Assembly (NCBI GenBank): GCA_039545275.1
Contig: BCHS01000015.1
Coordinates: 378,764 to 442,763 of the forward strand
Source: Pseudomicrostroma phylloplanum
Taxonomy: Eukaryota; Basidiomycota; Exobasidiomycetes; Microstromatales
Direction: 5' to 3'
DNA: 64,000 nt
The position numbers and the translations under genes were made by a program. The notes under the pieces were generated by a model. It was not told the origin of the DNA and searched no databases. It saw only the letters and a program-made list of their open reading frames with translations. Numbering within the stretch: position 1 is the stretch's first letter; every line of letters begins with the position of its first letter. Below, in pieces: positions 19,951-31,980 of the stretch.

Positions 19951-20987
19951 ATGCCTTCTTCTTCTTCTTCGCCCCCATTCACAAGGCAAGATGTCACCAT
20001 CCCCTCGCACACGCCCGGCCAATCTCTCTCCGCCTGGCTCTACCTGCCCCTCTCCTCCACCCAAGCGCGCCATCCCACCCTCCTCCTCGGGCACGGACTC
20101 GGCGGGCTGCGTTCCATGCGCCTCGACACCTACGCAACCTTCTTTGCCCGTGCAGGCTTCCTGATCATCCTCTTCGACTACAGACACTGGGGTTCCTCGG
20201 GTGGTGAGCCACGTGGGCTGATTAGTCCGGCAAAGCAGGAGGAGGACTGGGAAAGTGTCCTCTCCTATGCTCTCAAGCACGACTCGGTCGATGCAGACAA
20301 GATCGGGTTGCTGGGCTCGTCTTTCGGTGGAGGACATGTGATTCGTATTGCTGCGAAGCATCCAAAGGAGGTTAAGGCCACGGTTAGCCAGTGCCCCTTT
20401 ACGAATGGAATAGCAAGCGCGGCGACGGTAGGCTGGAAGGTGCTGCCGCAGCTGGCCTTTTGGGGAATGCTGGATGTCGCTGCTAGCTTCGTCGGCGGGA
20501 CGGTGCGAGTGAAACTGATTGCCAAGCCGGGAGAAGGTGAGTTTCCTAGTACACAGACGATTGCGCAAACGCGAGCCTTCACCGTCTGATGCTTCTCTTG
20601 TCTCCCCATCCTTCCTTCCTCGCCTCGTCAGTCGCCCTACTGAACGCCCCCGACGCCGTCCCAGGGTATCTGGCCTTGCTCCCCAGCAGCATCTCCCCCT
20701 CGAGCTACGTATCCACCTCCGTCCCCGCCCGTCTCACTCTGCAATTCCCCCTGCTCCGCCCCGGAGCATCCGCCGCCCAAGTCCAGACGCCCATCTTCTT
20801 TGCCGTGTGTGGAAAGGACTCGGTTGCGCCGGCGGGACCGACGTTGAGGTATGCGAGACAGGCCAAGAGGGGAGAGGTGAAGCTCTACGAGGAGATGGGA
20901 CACTTTGATATCTATACGGGAGAGGCGTACGAGAAGGCTTCGCAGGACTACCTGGCCTTTTTCAAGAAGCACCTCATGGCCGGTTGA
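19951..20987 (+). CDS. Alpha/beta hydrolase, dienelactone hydrolase-like
   Basis: Exons 19951-20536 and 20632-20987 give 313 residues. The fold markers are visible: the HG oxyanion segment (LLLGHGLGG), the nucleophile elbow GSSFGG (Ser in a GxSxG context), and Asp and His candidates in CGKDSVAP and EMGHFDIY. No signal peptide or presequence is present, so it is probably cytosolic. Members of this group act on varied esters and lactones, and some relatives in secondary-metabolite clusters act as transferases. No biosynthetic neighbours support that here. The substrate cannot be inferred. Confidence 0.87.
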
Positions 20988-21168
20988 GTGAAGGTACAAG
21001 AAAGGACGCCCACAAAGCGAGCAGGAACGATACTTTCTGCCAATGGCCATATCCGGCTTTATGATACCATGGTTCTGCTAATTCTTCCAGCTCCGTTCTC
21101 GAATCCGTTCCTCCTTATTGGAATCGGCAGCCACCGACTCTGTCTGCTCTTACCACCAGCTCACCCAC

Positions 21169-24100
21169 CTACTCCCCGACCTCCTGCAAAGCGGCCAGTT
21201 GGCCAAATGCCGAGTCCTGCTGCTGCATCAACACCTTTGGATCCCCGGCCTCTCTCACCCGGCCAGAATCCAGGAGGACAATCTGGTCGAAATTGGCGAT
21301 GAAGGCTGTATGGCGGGCAGCGGACAGTGAGACCGGATAGAAGGACCGATGGGAGGGAGAAGTCAGGATGAAAAAGGAACATCCAAGTTAGTCCATGAGT
21401 CGTCTTGTCGCTTCTGTTCACTCACCAATGCGATGGGAAATAGCCACCACGGTCCGTTCCGCTAGCAGAGGATGATGCATCACCAGACCAGTGACGATCT
21501 TCTCCGCTTCTGCGTCCAGGCTGGAGGTGGCCTCATCCAACAGCAGGATGGGCCGGTCGCGCTCTAGGAGCACTCGTGCGAAAGCCAGCAATTGGGTCTC
21601 GCCGCGGGAGAGGTAGACGGTGGTGGGCCCGTCTGAGGCAGCGGCGGCTCTTGTGGCTGTTGCGGCAGCTGCGCTGCTTTCCTCTGCAACCGTCCGGCTG
21701 TCGTCGGCTTGCTTCTCCATCTTCTGTAGACCACCATACAGCGCCTCGAGCCCTTCAGGTGCAGCACGAACTCGGTCTCCTAGACCCACCGCGTCCAGGA
21801 CTTCCCACAGGTTGACGTCTGGGTGTACAGCGCCCTCTTCTTTATCTTCGCTCAGCGTGAGCAGACTACGAATCGTACCCTTCCATACGACTGGCTCCTG
21901 CGGGACGTATGAGAAGCGTCGACGCCACCCCTCCAGACTGGTCTGGTTAGCAGGAGACGCGTACAGGGAGCGGACACCGCCGCAGAGCTCGTCTGGGACG
22001 CCACGCAGCATCGTCATCATCAGAGACGACTTTCCGGAGCCACTGCGTCCGCAGATGCCAGTGCGAGAATTGCGCGGAATAGAGAAGGAGACGCCGCGTA
22101 GGGTCAAAGATGAGGTGGGGCTGAGGTGTGAGGCAAGAGGCAGTGGACCGTCAGGCTGAACCTCGTTGTAACCTTAAGCGGGCTTATCGACTCTGTTACT
22201 CACTTGTAGCGCATAGACACGTCCGAATATTCCACAGCTGACTCAGACCGACCCAGGTCGATCAACGGCATCAACTCGGTAGCCTCGCCAATCTTTTCAG
22301 CCGATCCCCCATCACCCTCCCCGGCCAGCTTGCGCATTCGCTCGACGGCAACGGCAGAGGTCTCGAGATTGGTATACGCCTGCACGCAGACCTTGAGGTC
22401 TCCGGAAAGCTGAGTGATATTGGCTAGTGCCAGACCGAGCAGCGTAGGGGAAATTGACGCACGCAGACGCACCGCAAGCGAGGCCACGACCGTCGTGATG
22501 AGCCAAGTAAGGATGAAGAGCGATACTCTGAGGAAACGCAGCATCGAGAGCCGCGCGTAGAAGGGCTGTTGGGTGTGATCGAGGATGGTATGGCATCGAC
22601 TGGAGAAATCCTTGGTGATGCGAAGAGATTGGATCGTATCCTTGACCTTTGCAACGTCGGAGAACAAGGCGAACAGGGATGTCTGAGACTCTAGTTCCAT
22701 GGACCGTACCTGCCGGGAGGAGCGCTGTACGTAGAAGGGAGACACCGACGGTGGCAACGTCAGGGAAAGTTGCTCATCTACTATCCTTAGCTTTACTCAC
22801 CAGATACAATAGCTGTACGAGATATACAACTGCGGCGATGACTGGAATCATTGCGGCAAAGACCGGTAGAGCAGCCACGAGTGTGGCCATTTCAGCAACG
22901 ATGACGAGGCCATTAATGCAAGTGTTGAGAAGAGCAAAAGGAAACTCGTAGTCGATGATGAACATGTCGCGTGTGAAACGATTGATCACCTGATGCGGAG
23001 AGAAATCGATGGCCTTGAGGCTTGAGAGGACCGCCGCCATGCAACGGTTGTGGATGCGAAGGCCCGTTGTGGCTGTACTGCCGACCAAGTAGACATGGAG
23101 AAGAATGTACACGCTGACGTTGCTCACGACAAGGATCAAGGCCATGAGAGAGAGGTAGAGCCCCGGCTTGGGCAGACTACCTTCTGGTGTTAAGCTAGCC
23201 CATTGCTGGAGCACGAAGCGGAGGCCAAAATGGCCGCCTACGGCCACTAGGCAGAAGAAGATAAAGACCATGATTCTGAGACGGGGAGCCAGGCCCAAGT
23301 AGAATTTATACGGCCTGAGACCAAGACGCGAGGCGTGTGGGGCCTGGGCCTCTCCCGATATGACGCTCGACCTCCGCGAGTTCACTTGTTTTGCTGTCGA
23401 GTCCTTGGAGGTGCTCAAGATGTTGCTTAGAGCCTGTGCAGCAGAGAGGGCTGCAATCTGCTCCAAGGGCAGCTTTTCGATGGTGAAGGTTTGATCGTCA
23501 TAATGCCGCGCAAGAAATGTGCCTTCCGAACGATCATAACGAGTGATGCTATGAGAGGCATATAGAACCACACGTCCCGATAGGATAGGCGATGCCGCAA
23601 TGTAAAGATTATGCAGGATCGTGGCGGCAGTGACAGCGTCTTGAGCTGACACAACATCGTCGAGGACCAGAAGCGGCGCGTGAGAGTAAAGAGCCCGTGC
23701 CAGAGCTACTCTCTGCTTCTGTCCGCCGCTCAAGATAGACACAGGTGTATCAATCCCGTCGTCCAGCTCTTCCAGGTCTTGATCCAAGCAGCAGAAAGCC
23801 AGGCAGGAAGCAAGACGCAGGTCCTGCTCCTCCACTCTTTCTCCTAGCTTGACGGTGCTCGCCGACAGTGCGAATGTGATGTTGTCGCGAATCGAAGAGG
23901 AGTCGAAGAGCGCTGTTTGTTGTGCAGCATAGCCGATCGAGACTTTGTTGCGGTACTGCTGCAATACGGAGCGGAGTGCCGTTGTCTTGCCTGTAGCTCC
24001 CCCACCGACTAGATGAAGAATGCGCGGAGACGCTGCCGCTGGCCTCGATTCCATGTGCTGATCTATCGCAGTACAGAGCAGAGCAACACTAGTAGGACTG

Positions 24101-26195
24101 CCAAACTCCTTGGTCTTTTCATGCTCGTTCGCTGCTCCACGGTCCAAGTACTCTCCGATTCTGGCCATACTCGATGTAGCGCCAAAGACCACGGGCGCTT
24201 GCTGTCCGATGGTCGAAAGGGGTTCGCCGAGAATCTGGACGATAGCCAATGCCGAGAAGATCGTAGCCGTCGTGAGCTGCTCGATGAGTCCGGCTTTGGC
24301 CAAACCCCACGCACTTGCAAAAGTGACAAATGTTGCGTTGAGTGGGGCCCCAATTGCGAAAGTGGCAATGAGAAGCAGACGACCATAGTAGCCTTTCACC
24401 GCCTCTGTTTCCGCTGAGCGCAGGCTTGACGAGCGCCGCTGAAAGTAGGACTGGTAGCAGCCAAGGGTGATAGACTTGAGATTTAGCAAGAAAGACGAGG
24501 TGAACTCGACTCTCTCTGATGTAGCAGTTGCCCATCGCTTCTGTCGCGCAGCGATGGGTCGAGCTAGCACTGAGGTCGTCGCTAGAGTCAGAACTATGGT
24601 TCCTACGCAGGGGAGTACTGCGAGCCCAACGCGTTGGTAGAGAAGCCAGCAGGCCACTCCAATGGTGGGGAAGGCGGCCCATAGGTCGTGAATGAGCAGC
24701 AGAGCTTCCACTACCCTTTCTATGTCCACGCTCATCAACGTAGCGGGAGAGACAGACGCCGACGAGGCATCGGTGGGCGTTGCAAAGCTTTCCTCTTCGA
24801 GCATGCGCTGGAAGATTGTTGAGACGGCGGCCGCTCTGAAGGCCAAGACGGCGCGGTTGACGTGGTAGTAGTAGACAGCATTGGAAGCCGCCAGCACGAG
24901 GTAGAGTAGAGAAACACCTGCCACAAGAGCCCAAGGGCGTTGCGCATCGATGCTACCTTCATCCGAGACAAAGCCGACCATGCGGTCGATGGCAAGAGGC
25001 TGCAACAATTCGACGATCAGATAGATGAGACGAGGAAGGATTGGCGCGAGAAACACTAGGGGAAAGGCCCGTGCAAACTTGCCCATAAATCTCAGAGCCG
25101 GTACGAGGGTAGAAGGGCTAGATGGCGCGGTAATGGCGAGGGGCTGGCTTCTCCACTGCGCTGTGAGCTTCTCATTTGCGCTGGAGGCATCGAGGTGTGC
25201 TTGTAAAGGATACAGGTTGCTCCACTCTAATGGTCTTCGCATGCCAGATATGAGCAGTGGGTACATCCAGGCGAGAGACGTGGTGCCAAGGATGCCCCAG
25301 CGATCTTCAGGGTTATAGTCTGCGGTAACCTGAGCGACACAAGGTGTGGAGACGAAGAAACGTCAGGACTGCTGCTCTTGCCCTTCTGTTTTGGCCTTCG
25401 TATACTACTGACCTCTGTGTACGCGAACGGAAGTAGCGTGCCAGTTGACTCGAGCAAAAGGGAAGTGCCTAGCAAAACCGCTAGGATGACCTCGACGACA
25501 AAATCGCTGACTCTGAGCCCGACCATGTGTGAGGTGCGCAAGAAGGCCGCATGACCAAGGAATTGGAAGAGGTAAGATCCGATGAGCCGCGTTCGTGGAC
25601 GATGGGGCACCCCGTCTACTCGAGCGTGTAGGCAATCTACGACGGGCACTGCCAATAGAGCTGAAAGCAACGTCAGGCAGCGACTGGCGAGGACCGTGGA
25701 TCGAGGCCAAGCTTCAAATGGCCCGGGGAGCGTTGCAAGAGAGATGATTGCTGCGACGACGGTGGTTGAGGCAAGCCATTGCTTTGCGAGGTAGAGCAAG
25801 GAAGCCCGAGTTGAAGCAGCTGCCTTCCTAGGCCGGGCATAGATCGTAAAGAGTATGGTCAAGAAGGCGGCAGCAATGAAGATGGCGTTAGGAAGCACCA
25901 GGAGGATGCTGTGAAAGGGAGACATAGGAGAGCGCAGCGGGAGTCCATGAAGATCTTTCTCACGTGCTGCTAGTTGTCGCCCACTCATGCCTTGCGACTC
26001 ACCTTTGCTGGAAGCGAACAGTGAAATCGAGGGATCGGCAAGAGCTGCCTGGGCCCTACAAGGTGCAAGAGAGACAGGCACGGCAGGAACGATTGTATCA
26101 GCCTTGGTGTAGGAAGACGCTGCGCCTGATCGTCTGGCCATGCAGCCGGCGTTACTCACCCAAGCCCCGTCGTTGTCGCAGAGGGTCAGGGTCAT
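21169..26195 (-). CDS. ABCC-family (MRP-like) ABC transporter, full length
   Basis: Exons 26195-26160, 26055-26003, 25908-25413, 25329-22801, 22724-22204, 22120-21426 and 21305-21169 join in phase to 1488 residues. The first two tiny exons rebuild the conserved fungal ABCC N-terminus (LCDNDGAWGPGSSCRSLDF). An N-terminal multi-helix domain (TMD0) and two six-helix domains follow. NBD1 has Walker A GGGATGKTT, signature LSGGQKQR and Walker B LLVLDD. NBD2 has Walker A GRSGSGKSS, signature LSRGETQ and Walker B ILLLDEATSSLD. NBD1 has Asp where NBD2 has the catalytic Glu, the usual ABCC asymmetry. Family members export glutathione conjugates, drugs or metals, or sequester them in the vacuole. The intron with acceptor at 22121 was chosen because alternatives hit stops; its donor is at 22203. 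Confidence 0.92.
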
Positions 26196-26785
26196 GTCAG
26201 ACGGAGATATCTGAGGTTGTGTGAGGTGAGGAGCATCTGTGGCCTCCCGGTGCAAGAGCTACACTCTTGTATCCCGATAGATAGCGAAGACGGGAACATC
26301 TGTGAGCTTGCTGAGCGGTGTACAATCGCGACGAGTGCTGAGCACTACAGAGATAACCGAGATCGGCAAGTGTCGGACTCACTCTGCGTGGCTTGCATGG
26401 GGGTGAAGCTCAGCAGCTCGGTACTGCATCACGCACCAACCAAAGAATCATCGCCTAGCCGGGAAAGCGACAATACTGACGACAATTGCAGGCGATGGCA
26501 ATGGCACTGACTACTAGTACCAAAGCTTTTCTGCCTCTACCTTTGCCTAACATACCGTGAAGGCGAGGATACTTCTCGTCAGTGACTTCGGTGCTCAATC
26601 GGAGGGTCATCTTGCGGGTATCTGCTTTTAGACTCCGCTCGAACTCCGCTCCAGTTCCGCTCGGCGAAGTCGGCTTGGCTGATCCCACTTCCGAAGATGC
26701 CATTCTTCCCGAGCCGACTTCATACCTTCTCACCACGCACCACTGTACTTCAGCGTAGAGTCGCTCTGCTCGCCATAACATCACT
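26196..26785. promoter_or_regulatory. Divergent promoter region (ABC transporter / amidase)
   Basis: This is a 590-base gap between divergent starts. I see no open frame with coherent composition, no TATA box and no repeated operator. Shared control of an exporter and a hydrolase is possible but unsupported. Confidence 0.4.
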
Positions 26786-28612
26786 ATGGTTTTCGACGAT
26801 GCTTTAGATGCTCAAACACCGACTGCTGTGACCACCAACCCCATATCTGATGGCGCGCCTTTCGAGGACAGTCAGGCAGCGTCCACCTCGAAGGCCACCT
26901 GGCAGCAAACAGCCGCATCCAAGCGGCGAGCCAGAGAGGCACTTCTCTTGCCCGAGGCTCGCCTGCAGCAGCTGCTCAAAAAGCCAATCGAAGATGACTC
27001 TGACTCTTCAGGCCTTTCGACATCCCTTCTCACCGATGATGAGGCAGCCGTCATCGCCAAGCCAGCCCACATCCTCGCCGCCGATATTGCCGCGCGCCGG
27101 CTCACGTCATACCAAGTCACACTAGCTTTCTGCAAGGCAGCCACCATTGCACAAGATACCACAAACTGCCTCACCGAGATATGTTTCCAGGACGGATTTG
27201 CACATGCTCGCTCTCTAGATGCATACCAAGCAGAGCATGATGGCGAGACAATAGGACCCTTGCATGGAGTTCCGGTCAGCGTCAAGGACCACATCGATGT
27301 GAAAGGAATGGACGCCCCTAGCGGCTTTGTAGGTTGGTGCGGCAAAGGCGTGGCAGACAGTAATGCACTGACTGTGCAATGTCTGGTCGAGGCGGGAGCT
27401 GTCATCTACTGCAAGACTTCGAATCCTCAGTCCTTACTGGTGAGTGCAGAAGGCCGTTCGGCCAGAGCAATCACTGGAAAGAGAATCTGACCTGGGACGT
27501 TCTTCGTCTACTCATAGTCGATCGAAACAAACAACAATATCTATGGTCGCACCACCAATCCTCACAATCGAACGCTTTCGCCTGGAGGAAGTAGCGGAGG
27601 AGAGGGTGCTCTACTAGCAATGCGTGGCAGCGTTCTTGGAGTAGGCACCGATATCGCCGGCAGCATCCGGATTCCCGCCTTGTGGTCCGGCGTGTATGGT
27701 CTCCGCCCTACCATCGGAAGACTGCCACACTCTGGTCTGAGAGGACCTCACAGCGGCATGGACACCATCCTCGGAGTCGTAGGACCTCTAGCGACCTGCC
27801 TCGCAGATCTCAACCTCTTCTGCTCGGCCGTCCTGGGGCGACAGCCCTGGCGCAGAGAGCCTCAAGTCTTGACTCTTCCCTGGCAGGCGGAACTGACTTC
27901 TCCTTCGTCCGACCGCAAACTGCGTATTGGTATCATGCTCGATGATGGGCTCTGTGCGGTGCACCCTCCCATATCTCGCGCAATGAACAAGGCCACAAGA
28001 GCCTTGAAGGCCGCGGGCCACACACTTCTACCCTGGGACCCCGTCCTAGCAAGGGAGTCTGTAGAAGTCCTCTTCACGGCCTGTCTGCAAGACAGAGGCG
28101 AAGAGTACCACGAGCACATGCGCCTCTCTGGAGAGCCAGCAGTCCCTCTCCTGCAGTGGCTCCTCACAGAGCGTGTCCCACCCAAGCCCCTCAGTACCCC
28201 ACGCGAAGTGTGGGACCTCAACGTGCGCAGGGACATGATCAAGACTGCTGCCCTCGCCCAGTGGGAGCAGCTCAACCTCGATGTCCTCCTCTGCCCTGGA
28301 GCGCCGACGCTTGCGCCGCGCCACGATCAGTCCCGCCACTGGAACTACACGAGCATGTGGAACGTTACCGATTGGCCCGCCGTAGCTTTCCCGGTGGGAA
28401 AGTACAGCGGTATAGAAGCACCGGGGGAAGAGGCAGAGATGAGGTACCCACCGCACCCGCCGCGCAATGCAGTCGAGGAGCATGTGTTCGCCGAGTGGAG
28501 TCCTGAGTGGTACAGGAATGCACCTGTGGGGCTGCAGCTGGTGGGACAGAGGATGCAGGAGGAGGAGTTGCTGGGGTGCCTGAAGCTTGTCGAGGCAGCC
28601 CTGAGTGCGTGA
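26786..28612 (+). CDS. Amidase signature family hydrolase
   Basis: Exons 26786-27439 and 27518-28612 give 582 residues. The Ser-cisSer-Lys triad is complete. Lys lies in VSVKDHIDV, the cis-Ser region in LSPGGSSGGEGALLA, and the nucleophile Ser in GTDIAGSIRIPA. The C-terminus has the family APVGLQLVG strand. Length and order match fungal acetamidase-like (amdS) and fatty-acid amidases. No secretion signal is present. It hydrolyses an amide to acid plus ammonia, but the substrate is not predictable. It lies tail-to-tail with the prolyl oligopeptidase and head-to-head with the ABC transporter. Confidence 0.94.
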
Positions 28613-28668
28613 GTGGGGCGTTGCCACACCTCGTGCAGTACAAGCGTAGGTCATCAAAATGTCATTGC

Positions 28669-28717
28669 ATCGTCGTCGTCGTCGTCATTATCATCGTCAT
28701 CGTCATCTTCATCTTCA
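28669..28717 (+). repeat. Imperfect trinucleotide tract (CGT/CAT/CTT)
   Basis: This tract of CGT repeats grading into ATC and TTC triplets lies in the short gap between the convergent amidase and oligopeptidase genes. It is probably untranslated and prone to slippage. Confidence 0.8.
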
Positions 28718-28848
28718 ACAAAGCATACAGTGTATCAATGCACACTTCCAATCGTCTACTCTCTATCTTCTTCTCGTCTTACCGCCAATCTAGGTGGACC
28801 ACATCTAACAGTGCATAAGATGCAAGACGGTCCTTGCCGTCTAACCAT

Positions 28849-31530
28849 CTAGCAGATCGCACATCCTGTTCCCACACTCTTGTTCGCTGCAGCGGGCAAC
28901 GGTCCCGGTAGACTAAAGATGAGGAAGATCAACCGGTCTACGGCCTCCTCCATGATTTGGTGGCGACTCTTGGCGCCGGCTAGTGGGAGAAAAGAAGAGG
29001 GAAGGTCAGTAGGTGAGGTCTTCGCTCTGATTGGGCGCTTTGAGGACTCGCTGATACTCACATTCGTGGCCTGTGTTCGTGTAGATGCGTGCAAGCCTGA
29101 TGAGACGGTACAGGAAATTGACATCAAGGAGAGACAAGCGGTCAGCATCTGGCAATCCCTTCCCAGGTAATCCACGGTACCCACGCCAAGCCATCCTCTC
29201 CGCTGAGCCTCCTCCTGCTCTGCAGCTCCGCCAATAGCTTGAGCGAGTGCCCCGCAATCACCCGCACATCATGATCCGCTGTAGTGATCAACACCGCCGG
29301 CTGTCTCCCCATACTCTTCTCCAGCTTCGGCACAGTATGCAATGGCGACCATCTCAACATCAGCTTCAGGTCCGCAGGCACTTCCGGGTCTCCATACTCT
29401 CCCTTCCAGAGCCGGCCCATGGTGAAGAGGTGGAAACGGGTGATGTCGTGCACGCCCACATCGCATAGGACTGCTCCAAATAGCTCCGGTGAGGAGTTCA
29501 TCGTTGTCGCTACGAGTGTGCCGCCGTTCGAGCTGCCGTAGCTCGCTGTCAGTGAGGGCGTCGTTACCTTGACCTCCTCTTGCAAATACTTCGCAGCAGA
29601 CAGGAGGTCCTTGTGGGAGATCGGACGCCGTTCTGGCCCTCGGGCGGCTTCGTGCCAGGACTTTCCATACTCACCCCCACCCCGAATGCAAGCTAGGCTG
29701 ACGATACCTCGACACTCGAGCATCCAGGTAACGAAGAGGGGGTCGTAAAAGGGCAGGAGAGGTTGGGCGAAACCGCCGTAGGCATGCAGGAGCGTGGGGT
29801 GGCGGTATGTCTGCAAATCGAGATCAGTGCGGTGGCACAGAAAGAGGGGGATCTGAACCCCGTCGAAGCTCATGTAGAAGTGCTTCGTGCAGGTCAGCGC
29901 ATCTCCCATTGACAGGACTTGGAAATCACCTTCTGCGACAGGCGCAGTGCTTGCCAGAGTGGCCAGCGTTATGCTTTGTTTCTCGTCCACCTTGCCGACG
30001 ATGATCTGAGGAGGAGCAGTGAGGGACTCCACAGCGATGTAGAAGTCGTCTGCATTCGCCCGCGAAGAGATTTGAGAGATGTTGGCGCACGTTGGGATCA
30101 GCTCGGTGGTAACGTCGGCCAGCTTGATGCCTGTGCGAGCATCGTGAAAAGCGAGTACAGAAGAGGCGTGCTGTAGGTAGACAAGCACGAGCACCGGCGA
30201 TTTGGAATGGCTGCCCACCAGATTAGCGGACTGAAGGGTATCTTCAGTGGAGGGTATCAGTTCGGTATACGATACTTGCGAATCTGTTGCGGTCGTATCG
30301 AGGGCGTCAAAGTGGACAGAGATAATTCTGCCTTTCGGGTAGCCATCGCAGGTGGATAGAAAGAGGTGGGATGTATCCGAGCTTCCGACGTCTGCAGTAA
30401 TTGAGAAGCAGAAGCAGAAGCAGAAGCAGAAGCAGAAGCAGAAGCAGAAGCAGGTAGAAGCAGATCAGTACATCGCATCTCGGCTACTGCCCTGCCTTTC
30501 ATCAACACTCACAGGTCGTCAGGCCTGAGAAGCCTCTGGACAGCCAGCGCTTGCCAGTCTCTACAGTCGTGGCCAGCGAAGCGGCCTTGAGGTGACCCTT
30601 CTTCCCAACCGGCAGCTCAATCAAGAAAGATTCCGTCTCTGGGTTCGTATTGGCGTACCAGTCTACAAACAGCCATTGCCGCCGCCGCTCTTCAGCAGCA
30701 GTCGTGAAGAGAGACTGGCACAGAACTGGCTTGCCGACAATACGCCCACCGATGCCGAGGATGACATTGTCTGTGCTAGCCTCACTGCCGAGGTGGTGAT
30801 AGAAGAGGCCGAATTCTCCATCAGGTTTGGCCGGGACACCCTCACCTGGGTTCGATGGAGGTTCGCTCTCGATAGCGCGCTTGTAAAGGAATTCGTCTTC
30901 CGACAGGAAAGTCGCTCCAAATGTGAATTTCGAATGGTCCACATCCCGGCCCATCGGTACTGGCTGACCAGAGGACATGTCTAGCGTATGCAGCCGCTGC
31001 CAATCTGATCCTCCGTCCTGCAGTACAGCACACCATCGTGTGCCACAAGGGCTGAAGCTGTGCTCATAAAGCGACGTATGCTGGCCCTGCTGCGCCGGAT
31101 CGAAGACCAGCTGAGGTCTTGCAGCCAACTTGCGATGCGAGGAGCCAGGAGCCTTGCCGAAGTCCTGCGCTACATTTCTCGTGCGGACCATCACTCCTCT
31201 TTCTCCTTCCTCGCCCCAGTGAAGCCAGTAGTAGTAGCCATCGGCCTGAAGTTGAGGGCAAGAGACTTTCCGATATGCCTGCGACCGGCTTACTGCTGCT
31301 TCTAGTCTGGCCCGAGAGGGGTGCTCCTGAAGGCGAGGCGCTGAGAGGGCGTTCTGCTTCGCAACGAAGCGCTTTGTGGCTTCGGCTGCATAGTCTTCTA
31401 ACAGGCGCCAAGGGTCTGGAACGCCTACCGCTTCGAAGGGCGTTGGACGATCAGGATATGCTTTGGGCAAAGAGGTCTCGCCCCAAGGAAGAGGGGATGC
31501 TCGCAATGAAGAGATAAGCGGAGCAGCCAT
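28849..31530 (-). CDS. Prolyl oligopeptidase (S9A serine peptidase)
   Basis: Exons 31530-30513, 30391-29185, 29096-29062 and 28979-28849 join in phase to 796 residues. The N-terminus (AYPDRPTPFEAVGVPDPWRLLED) is the family hallmark, followed by the beta-propeller. The C-terminal hydrolase has LLHAYGGF, the nucleophile Ser in YGSSNGG (usually GGSNGG), the catalytic Asp in ADHDVRV (usually ADHDDRV) and the His in TNTGHESGAK. The third intron donor is GTGAGT. The second is GTGGGT, chosen because it restores the frame leading to the catalytic His. The enzyme cleaves peptides after proline in the cytosol. Relatives macrocyclise cyclic peptides in some mushrooms, but no such precursor is recognised next door. 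The protein ends -CAIC, which fits a CaaX prenylation box. Confidence 0.93.
30405..30452. repeat. Hexanucleotide microsatellite (GAAGCA)8 inside an intron
   Basis: Eight perfect GAAGCA units lie within intron 1 (30512-30392) of the prolyl oligopeptidase gene. On the coding strand they read TGCTTC, making the intron pyrimidine-rich just before the acceptor CTGCAG at 30392. Confidence 0.95.
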
Positions 31531-31980
31531 GTCGCTTCTCTGATCGGTCCACGCAGATGATGAGGGGTATCTCGGGGGCCACTGCCCTCGTCTCCAACTC
31601 GCTTTATACAAGCAAGGAGGCACTGATGGGAGGATATACAAGGGGTGAAAGGGCTCTGATCAGGGCTTCAATTGATAATCCCGCCCTGTTCCCGCCTTCT
31701 TTTCCGACCGGCCCCTGCTGCCTCCACGCTTTGTACCACTGCCCCCCTTATCGCTGCAGATCAGATCCGAAACTCCGCCTCTTGGCAGGCACACCAGTCC
31801 ATGCACCCCAGGGGAGAGTTGCAGACGACAGGCGCGGGAAGCGGAAAGCGGGTTGATCGGGGTCAGTCACAGAAAGATTCGAGAAGTAGAGGTCTTGATA
31901 CTCACGTACTTTCGTTCGAGCAGTTGAGCAGCACTACTGCCGAGCAAGTGATCAATACGCCGATAGCCTTCTCTGATAAC
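31531..31980. promoter_or_regulatory. Divergent promoter region with minus-strand TATA box
   Basis: This 450-base gap lies between the oligopeptidase and PNPOx-like genes. TATAAA reads on the minus strand at 31608-31603, about 75 bases before the oligopeptidase ATG, a position compatible with a core promoter. Nothing comparable is visible for the plus-strand gene. Confidence 0.55.

Noticed and set aside
24119..24934. Minus-strand open frame of about 271 codons inside the ABC transporter
   Set aside because: It overlaps the transporter exon in another frame on the same strand and has no recognisable domain. The transporter frame has complete family motifs.
19951..28612. Secondary-metabolite cluster (hydrolase, ABC transporter, amidase)
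   Set aside because: No polyketide synthase, NRPS, terpene synthase or P450 lies in the window, and the neighbours are housekeeping genes.
28849..31530. Prolyl oligopeptidase as a cyclic-peptide macrocyclase
   Set aside because: No MSDIN-like or other short precursor with flanking prolines was seen nearby. The sequence looks like an ordinary family member.
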